In this document: positions 26,136 through 35,100 of the stretch, in pieces
Position numbering within the stretch: position 1 is the stretch's first letter
Layout: each line of letters begins with the position of its first letter
NCBI GenBank assembly: GCA_038049695.1
Contig: CP142457.1
Span: 25,372,501 to 25,436,500 of the forward strand
Length of the DNA stretch: 64,000 bases
Reading direction: 5' to 3'
From: Cinnamomum chago
Lineage: Eukaryota > Streptophyta > Magnoliopsida > Laurales > Lauraceae
Translations under genes and position numbers: made by a program
The notes under the pieces: model-generated
Databases searched by the model: none
Seen by the model: only the letters and a program-made list of their open reading frames with translations
What the model was told of the DNA's origin: nothing

Positions 26136-29100
26136 AGGGAGGGAGGGGGGCATAAATAAAGAGAGTTCCACCTCCTATAGTTTAAAAGATTGATGAATAA
26201 GATAGAAAGGGCTACAGTTATGTACATGGCTGTTGGGCCCACATTTCAGCTACCCCAAATGGAGGGCATAAATAAAGAGAGTTCCACCTCCTATAGTTTA
26301 AAAGATTGATGAATAAGATAGAAAGGGCTACAGTTATGTACATGGCTGTTGGGCCCACATTTCAGCTACCCCAAATGGACCTTATCCTTCTAGGAGTCGG
26401 CAAACTCGACAACCTAAGGGGCCAAAAGACTGGTCCAAAGTTTTTCTTAAAAAAAGAAAAAACTGTCTGCATTTCACATTTTTGGATGTCATTGCAGCTT
26501 TCAAGACACCCATGAAGCAGTACATTCTCGAGGATACTGTATCCAAAAAACAAAGGGTTTGCATTGGTAGAGTATACTCTCACTAAGTTGGTTTGGTGTA
26601 ATGTCCCATATTTTTATGTATTTATTTTATTTGAGGTTTATACATTGGGGTAATTAATTAAATTATTTGGTGTAATAAAATTTGTGGTATTTCGATTAAT
26701 GGGCTGGGCTAGTGCCCTGAGTTTAATTAAAATTCTGTTGGTTAGAAAAGGACCCATTGGGCTAGGCACATGTTTTTTTTAGGTGATGGGACACACATTA
26801 GTTAATAATGAGTTACAACTTTATGAGTTATGCCAAGATAGAGAATTCAACTTCGAATTGTGTGAATAATACTATGCACTACATTTATGGCTGATTTAGA
26901 TTGCATTCTGAAAATATGCCCATTTCTTTCACCCCATATATACCAAACAAATATATATGGGGTGAAAGAAATAGGCGTATTTTCCGAATGCAATCTAAAT
27001 CAGCCATAAATGTAGTGCACAGTATTATTCACACAATTCGAAGTCGAATTCTCTACCTTGGCATAACTTTGCCAGAAGTGATTTCTAGTTACTGGAATAT
27101 GCCTCCGAATTCTTCTTGCATACATTATCCGTTAGTGGCTGCTGTAAGACCGGGTCATTTTGTGGAGTGATGCTCACCAACCAGTGACTGGGGGTATTGA
27201 GTCAGCGGTGGATTATTACTCAGGTGTGTTTCAATTATTGCAGATCATTCCTAATCTTGTAACGCGTATATCTATTGAGGAAGATTCTGCTCTTATTCAA
27301 GTGTTACATCATCCCTCTATATCCCCATGTAAGGTGAGGTTCCAAGTGAGACGTTTGGAGGCCAGCATTAGGGGGTTTGAAGGAATTCGATTTTCTATCT
27401 TACACCCTCAAACAGTGCAAATCAGCAAGAAAGTCAGTAGGAACAGATTGGCTCCAGTTCGAATTAATGCTTTTGAATTGGAGCTAATTTGTCTTTCTAG
27501 TTGAGATGAGGCCTGTTGCCCGGGCTGTGGGCGTGGAATAGTGTTGTCCATATGATTTATTTCTTGATTATAGTGTTATTTTAATGGGGTATGCCCCATT
27601 GGAAGTCTTTGTCATCCACTCTGGGTGATAGACTTCCTCTCTTGTATTCTATGATTTTTGGAAAATGAAGAAATAACTTATTCTTCAAAGAAAAAAAAAA
27701 AAAAAAAACCTTTAAGAGAGCGGGGCCAGTGGCCACTCCGCGATGGTTGAAAGAGGGGGGAGGTTGTGCACACATACCCCCAGAGGGATTTGTGTCTTGC
27801 GCACACTCCCTGAAACCCTTTTGGGTACTTGAGTAGGTATCAACAAGGGCCAACTGGCTTCCATCGATTTTTGCCAAGTGGTCTTTCTTAGAAGCACTAG
27901 CTTCCCAATCATCTTTTTCCCCTCTAAGATTGTGTCTCTTTCAAAGGAGCCCTAACCAGGAGTTTTTTTGGAGATCAAAAGAGAAAGAAGGAAAGAGGAA
28001 GGATTGGATTTCAGATTGGATGTCCTTCAGTCTGCCACAAGTGATCAAAGCAACCAAGGTCTATTCTAGGTGAGTGGAATTTCTAATATGGTTGGGTTCT
28101 TGGATATTATCAAATCTATGCAATTACTGTGTTAAATCTCCTTTAGAGGAATTTATAACGAATGAAATCACTGTTGGTGGCTATTTCCTAACTGGTGGAA
28201 CCCTAGATCTTGATCTAGGGTTGCTCGAAAGTGAATCTTGGGGAAAATGGGTTGGCTGCCGAACCTAAGAGTGGGTGGTTGAGGCTGGCCGAACCATAGA
28301 TCTAGTGATCTAGGGCTGGCTGAACCTCAGTTGGGGTTCCAACACTGGTCAAACCCTAGATCATGGGATCCAAGGCTGGCTGACCCCCTTTTGAGGATCC
28401 TTAACATGTTTAGAATGTAGTTTTCGGTACTGTTATGTTGCATAATAATTCACTTCATGTTGTAGCTTCTGTTGTGACCTTTCTGGAACTGAAATTTCAA
28501 TTAAAGGTGAATGAATGAGACTAACTCTATGCATGGTGGCTGTCAATTGAATTATCCATTAGTTTCCGATTTCTAAAGTCTGATTTCCGTTATTGTTGCA
28601 AACCCTTCCCGAATTCAGTAATAAAAATGAAGATTGAAAGTGATACACATTTTATGTATGCACCCCACTGTTATTAGAGATAAACTTGAATATGTACACG
28701 TTTTAAACGATGAGCCATAACAAAACAATAAAGTGTATGAACGTGTTGGATCAGCTTAGAATCATTCTACACTCGGGCTAGATGTAGTAATATCACACTC
28801 CGGATAACGACCTATTTTGAAATTGGCAAGGAAATTACAACCAGGAGGAGGTGTGTATTCGTTTGTGTAAATATGTTGAAGGCGGAATTTTATGAGCATG
28901 ATCTTATGAGGGTGTGCTATGATTGTTGTGTTGTGGGAGATGTATCTGTTGAGTTGGGTTGTGGGTGGTTGTGGTGATTTTGATGTTGTGGGAGCATTCT
29001 GTTGTGATAAGGGATGTGCCTTGATTTTGGATGGTAGGGCTGATGAGTTGTAGATGGTGTGGGATTCTTAAATGTTGTGTTGGGGTGGTATCATGTGTGT

Positions 29101-32100
29101 TACGCATGCGGTGCCAGCTGGGTTGCACATGCTGGTTGGTAACTATGTGATGAATCTGCTGTGGGCTCGGGTCGGCCAAAGGCAAGAAGAATGTTGGTTG
29201 GAGTCTCCTAAAATTATTGTTGAACCTTTTATGTTAATGTCTGAATTCTATTTCTTTAAATTGCGGGTGTATATTTTGTCTTATGTGAATACAAATTCAA
29301 GCACATAACTAGATTAGGTGTTTTTCAAACTCAGTGTGTAATGACCCCTGGTTTGCCCTTGCCAGGTAACCAGATTGTAGAAGATTATGCAGGCCGTAAT
29401 GTGTCAGTGTAATATATTTGAAGCATAATACACGAAAATGGTGAAATTCAGTACCCCTTTTTGGGACGACTGGATTTTGGACGGCCGAGATGGAAACAAG
29501 TGTAAAAAACTGAAGTTTCACAAAAATAGGTAGAAGACCTACCTCTGATGAGCAATAAATGTTGGAAAAATCTTCATAAACAGGAGAATATTCAGGCGAC
29601 CAAGAGAGAAGAAGCCGCTGAGATGGTGATGTTGATGATCACAGGTGGGCCACGCCTGATCTGAGATGATCAGGGATGATCGGAAAGGATCCGGCTGAAG
29701 AAGATGATCTCAGATGATCACAGATTGGCTTCCAAGGCTTGGAAGATGACTTATGAGATGATCACAGTTGATCGATTTGGCTCTGATACCATGTCAGTGT
29801 AATATATTTGAAGCATAATACACGAAAATGGTGAAATTCAGTACCCCTTTTTGGGACGACTGTGTGTTACATATATAGGGGCTGAATGCCCTCTCAGATC
29901 CTACACTATAGCTAATTGTTACATATATGGGGGCTGAATGCCCTCTCAGATCCTACACTGTAGCTAACCAACTAAGTATTATCTTATCCTTTGACTAATT
30001 CTACAATACAATGACTGGGCCTAAATGGGCCTCCCCAGATTGGGCTTGGATTGACATAATGATCAGGAGCTTAACTTTGACATCCGCGGTTGAGAGTCGA
30101 TTCACCAATATCTTTGTGGATTAGCCTCGTTTGGTTCTTCTAAATCTGAATAATGAATATTCAATTGTTAGATCTGAACTTATGAATTTTATTTAGGATA
30201 TGTAGTTGGATTGTTCTTTTTCTTTATTTGTGAACTTTATTAATGGTTATCAAATAATCTAATAAATGCCCAGCTTTATGATGTGATGTTTATTTGATTA
30301 TGTTGGTTTATGATGTTCATTGGTCATGGTCCAGAATCCGAATGGGCCCTGGATTTGGGACGTGACATGTGGTCTTCTTCATATCACTGTCACATCATTT
30401 TCTTACTAAGATAGGGTTAAAAACTCCTGCACATTCACCAGATGAGTATATGCTTATAAATTGTTTTTTTATGAAAAGAGAAAGTTACCTCTGTACTGAT
30501 ATAAACAATCTGAGTTTTCGAAGAAAGTCCATGGCAAATGACACATTGAAAAGAAAATTCTTCGGTCAATTAAAAATCTTCACAGCATAAGAAATTTAGT
30601 ACCTCGGATCTTGCAATAACTAGAGGATGCAAGTCATTGCTCTGCCATCCAGCGGTAAATGGTGCCAACATGTCGTGCCCCTTAAACCTGAGAAAATTGG
30701 CCCACTAACAATCAGGAATTTGTGACCAGCCAATCTCAAATATTATACGTTGTTTTGCTAAGAGAGCTTCATGGAGGATTTAATCAATTTGTTTGCACAT
30801 CCATTATGCTAGCTCATTATTCATTGGCCACCATCCAACAACCACACTAATCATATAATACAACACATACCGACTCTAACCTTCGTTTTAACACTATCCG
30901 TTTTCCAACCACAAAATGAGCAGAAAGGATCATTTGCAAAAGTGATTCTAAAAGCCTTAAGGCAATTAGAGATGGGACCCATTGGATTTGTAATTTTGAC
31001 TTCAAATGGATTTTTGTATTTCACCATCATCATCATCATCATAGCCTTATTCCATCAATTTGGGAATGGCTTTAATGTGTTATATGAAGAAAGGAAAAGA
31101 ACGAAAGAGGTCCATATATGATGTCTAGGGTTTAGAACCATGAATAATCTAAGTATATGCCATGCTTAGACTCATGCATTTATCTTTCCCATTGTTTTTA
31201 TGCATTATGTGTGTTTTGACTAGGACATATGCCATGCTTAGTTTTTGCATCATAATGAATAATTCATGTAGTATGCCACTCATGAATTGGGTTTAGGGGA
31301 ATAGTAATCTAGACGCATATGCCATGGTCTACGTTGATAGATGTCACTAATAAAATCTGATTTTTGATTAAAAGATAATAAGGGACATGCATAGGATTGG
31401 TTAGGGGAGTAGATGAAACCCTAGTTCATTCATTCTCATTGTTTTCAATTCTAATATTAGTTGTGTGTTTTAGATTAATTTCCATTTAGCTTTTGATAGT
31501 TTAATTTACTGTTTTTAGTAGTTTAATTCAATCTTTCATCATTCAATTGTCTCTTTTAATATTCTGATTTTTAGTTAATTTTGACATTGTTTTATCACAA
31601 GTCTTCGTGGGATCGACCTCGTACTTACAATTCACTACACTACATAGTGATCTTGTGCGCTTGCGAGTTTTAAGTTGTGTGCATATTAAGTAGCATATTT
31701 CTAGGTTGCTTGGTGCATACCAACAAATACCTAGAAATCGAAATACATTTTTGATCAATTCATCTTCTCCACCCTCAGATCCATTAAATTTGCACTCCTC
31801 AAATTCTCTCTTTGATTTGCTAATTTTCAACCCATTTGACTTGAACATGTTTCCCAAAGCTGTCACTTACCATCTACTAGACTTTTATATCTGACCAGTG
31901 AGTACCACATAATCTGCAAACAGCATAAACCACAAAAGTTCATCTTGGATATGTATCATTGTGCTGTCCCAAACTGATTAACATATTTCATCTATCATAA
32001 ATGATACAAGCGGGGCATGAATACTGGGCTGGACAATATGGATACTCCAGATCTAGTTGTTGACAGTCCACATGTTCAGATTGAATTTAGCAGTCAGCAC

Positions 32101-35100
32101 CATCAATTACTAAGGTTGTGAGAGCACTAGAGCACTTTCTCATGATAATCCAATAATAGCAACCTTTGAGCCATACACAGTCCAACATGGGCCCCAAAGT
32201 CAACTATCAGCTACACATGCAGTTGGGCCCCATAACTGACATGTTTGTCCACATACACACATGTAGAAGTGTGAGAATATGATGCATTAGGCCATCCGTA
32301 TGATAGATATTGTTTGTCCACATACACACATACAAGTGTGAGAATAGGATGCAGTGGGCCATCTGAGTATTGATCTGACAGTTAAAATTGCTTCGGAGAT
32401 GGCCGGGTGCAAATACGTTCATGTTAAATGGTGTGGTTTATCAACATAAGGAATCATTCTCTTAGAACTTTTAGTTATTTGCAGATGTCACATTTTTTTT
32501 CCCTCATTACTTATTTTGTATGTCACTTTTGAGGATATGACCAAGGGGAAATCTCATTATCAGTGTAAGATCAGAATGTTTTTCAAGTAATCTATGCAGT
32601 GGAGCCGAAGTAGTTGTTATTCTGGTATGATTTGGAGAAGGTACGGGAAAAATACTAAGGGGATCTTTAAGTGTAATGATATTATTGCCAATCTACTGGT
32701 AGCTCAGTTGGTGACACACCTCCCTTCCACAAAAATAACCAGGGATCAATCCTTTGTTGTAGCACTGTTGGTCAGGGACTTGCGCATGTGTGAATATTTA
32801 CTATAGCAAAAAAAAAGTGTAATGATATTAAGATATGTTCGTGACTGTAACTTTTATTACAAATAGAAGGGTAGGATTAGAACCAAAGTTAATGTTGTAG
32901 TATTAGAACCAAAGTTAATGTTTGAACAACCCTGCATCATCTCCCACTTTTTGTACTCTTCTTTGGGGAATCACATCATATTCAATTTCTAACCATTTCT
33001 CTCGCATGCTCAATGTACTCTTTTATCTCCTCCATTTCTATTATTTACCTTATCTACAATAAAGATCTCTTCTCAACTGAAGCAAATAAAAGCCCAGTCC
33101 TAAACAAGCCATGATCAGCCCAAACTAATATGATTCAAGCAAGAGCTACATCAAAAAAATTGCAACACTGTGCACTCTAATATGCCCTGGTACTGTTGCA
33201 GCCAGATATATGATCCAGAAATACCATGCTCCAAAATATTATAAAACTATAGAAGAGAATAAGCCACTGATGTCATTCAAAAAAAAAAATTTGAGCCATT
33301 CATCGGATGTTTTGATGATCATGCACTTGTCTGAAGTAAGATCTGAAACAAGAGACTTAGGATCACTCACAAAACATAAGGTAGCCTCTCACTAACAAGA
33401 TTAAGGGCCTCCTCTTGTGAATGCAACCAAAAACAATGTAGTGAATAAACAAGCGTACAAGAAGAACGCAACAAGCTTGACGTGGTTTGGCAAATCCATG
33501 GTGCAAAGAGCAATTTTTCTTACTATCTCTGAGAAATTAGGGTTACAATTTTTAGTGTTTTCACTCTTCTCTAAAAAGCACTATTAGAGAAAATTTATGG
33601 TTGGCCCAAATAACCCAAATACCCCTGAAAACCTAGACGTCAGGGGCAGTGTACAGTATGACACTGTGTACAGTATCACCCAGAAGATCAATCACAACAA
33701 AATAAAGACATTTATCACAACACCTCCAACCACCATTCTTCAAGCCTACGAGTATGGTTGTCTATACAATTATTGCAATTGTATAAACAACTTAATAGTT
33801 ACCATTAATAAATAAAATACTTTCTTAAATTTTGATGTTCGGTTTTCAACAATAGTATAAATATATATCATGATAGAACATCTCATCATGACTCCATTCA
33901 AGGGAAAAAGAATTTCTTGTCATGACTTTCATGCTTTCTACTATCAGTAGAAAAGGTATTTCTCATGAAGTTCTCTTTGTTGCATTTGGCCCTAAATGAG
34001 TTTCCAATTGTTGAAACCCATGATTTTAAACAACAAAATTGTACCGATAAATTAAAATAAAATTTATTCTCTCATAAGTTTGTACTTGAAGATTACACAA
34101 AATTACGATCTAAATTTTTTAGAACCAAACAAACCCTTAGTTTCATTAAAATGACAAGGATAATCCTCTTAATCGCATACCTTACCAATATATAAGGAAA
34201 CAATTCACCTACTACTCTTATAGTACTATTCTTGTCTCTAAAGTCTAAACTCTTGGGGGATGTCTTTGTAACATGAGCATTCCACAATAGAGAGAAATCC
34301 AGACTTATTTTCGATGCAGCTTATTTTATGCCGTTCGCTAAATCTTTCAACATGGAAAAAGCCCCGTTTTTGTACTGATTTTCCACAATAAAGAGGAGAT
34401 GAGAAGTGGAGTGGGAGTTTGTGCCAGTGCAAAAAGTTTGTATTACACAAAAATGCCCTTAACAAAAATTCTTAAAAATAAGACATAATCTATTCTAAAG
34501 GTTATCGTCATCATCATCAAAGCCTTGTGCCAACTATGTCGGGGTCGGCTACATAAATTCCGTTCCTCCATTCCGATCTATCTTGAGCCAAATCCTCAAA
34601 TAAGTTTTACTTCTTCACATCTATCCTTACAACTTCCAGCCATGTCCCCTTCAGCTTTCCCCTTCAATCTATCCTAAACATTAACAAAGATACTAAACCA
34701 ATCTACAAAAATATGATTTTTATCTACAGCAAGGACTCCTAACACTATTAGAATGCAACTTCTAGAGTTAAGGACAAAAGAACAAAAAAGTAAGTGAGGG
34801 TCATGCACATGGCCATGCATTTCCAACAAAACATTGTGGCCTGCCTCCATTTGCCCGTATAATCTACCATATTCTTCTTGCATCAGTTTGGCATCCAAGC
34901 GAATCAGGATTACTATCCATAGCTTCTGATATTTGATCCTATGTTAGATTGTAACCACATGTTTACACCAAATTATATATGTTGATGACATGACTATGCA
35001 CGTTGGATACACATGTAAAGGTATATGCAAACACACCCATTTATTAATAGGTATAGTAACCGAAAATCCACCAGAATAGAATATCAATCCATACCCCTTT

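Larger units (their letters stand above)
26597..30367. mobile_element. Probable solo LTR (Gypsy-like) carrying later insertions
   Basis: It starts TGTAATGTCCC and ends GGGACGTGACA, matching inverted termini of a common plant Gypsy LTR type. TTTGG (26592-26596) and TGTGG (30368-30372) could be its 5-bp duplication. No Gypsy coding region lies between. After removing the LINE (26828-27709) and the small LTR fossil (29402-30082), about 2.2 kb remains, long but not unknown for an LTR. No second copy is in the window, so this rests on the termini only. Fossil. Confidence 0.4.

Noticed and set aside
32690-32760. A tRNA gene suggested by TAGCTCAGTTGG and GGATCAATCC
   Set aside because: No paired acceptor stem or proper anticodon arm; the 16-bp duplication and A-tail show a SINE.
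33430-33680. An LTR-like text with AAGAACGCAACAAGCTTGAC
   Set aside because: No second copy, primer site or clear TG...CA ends.
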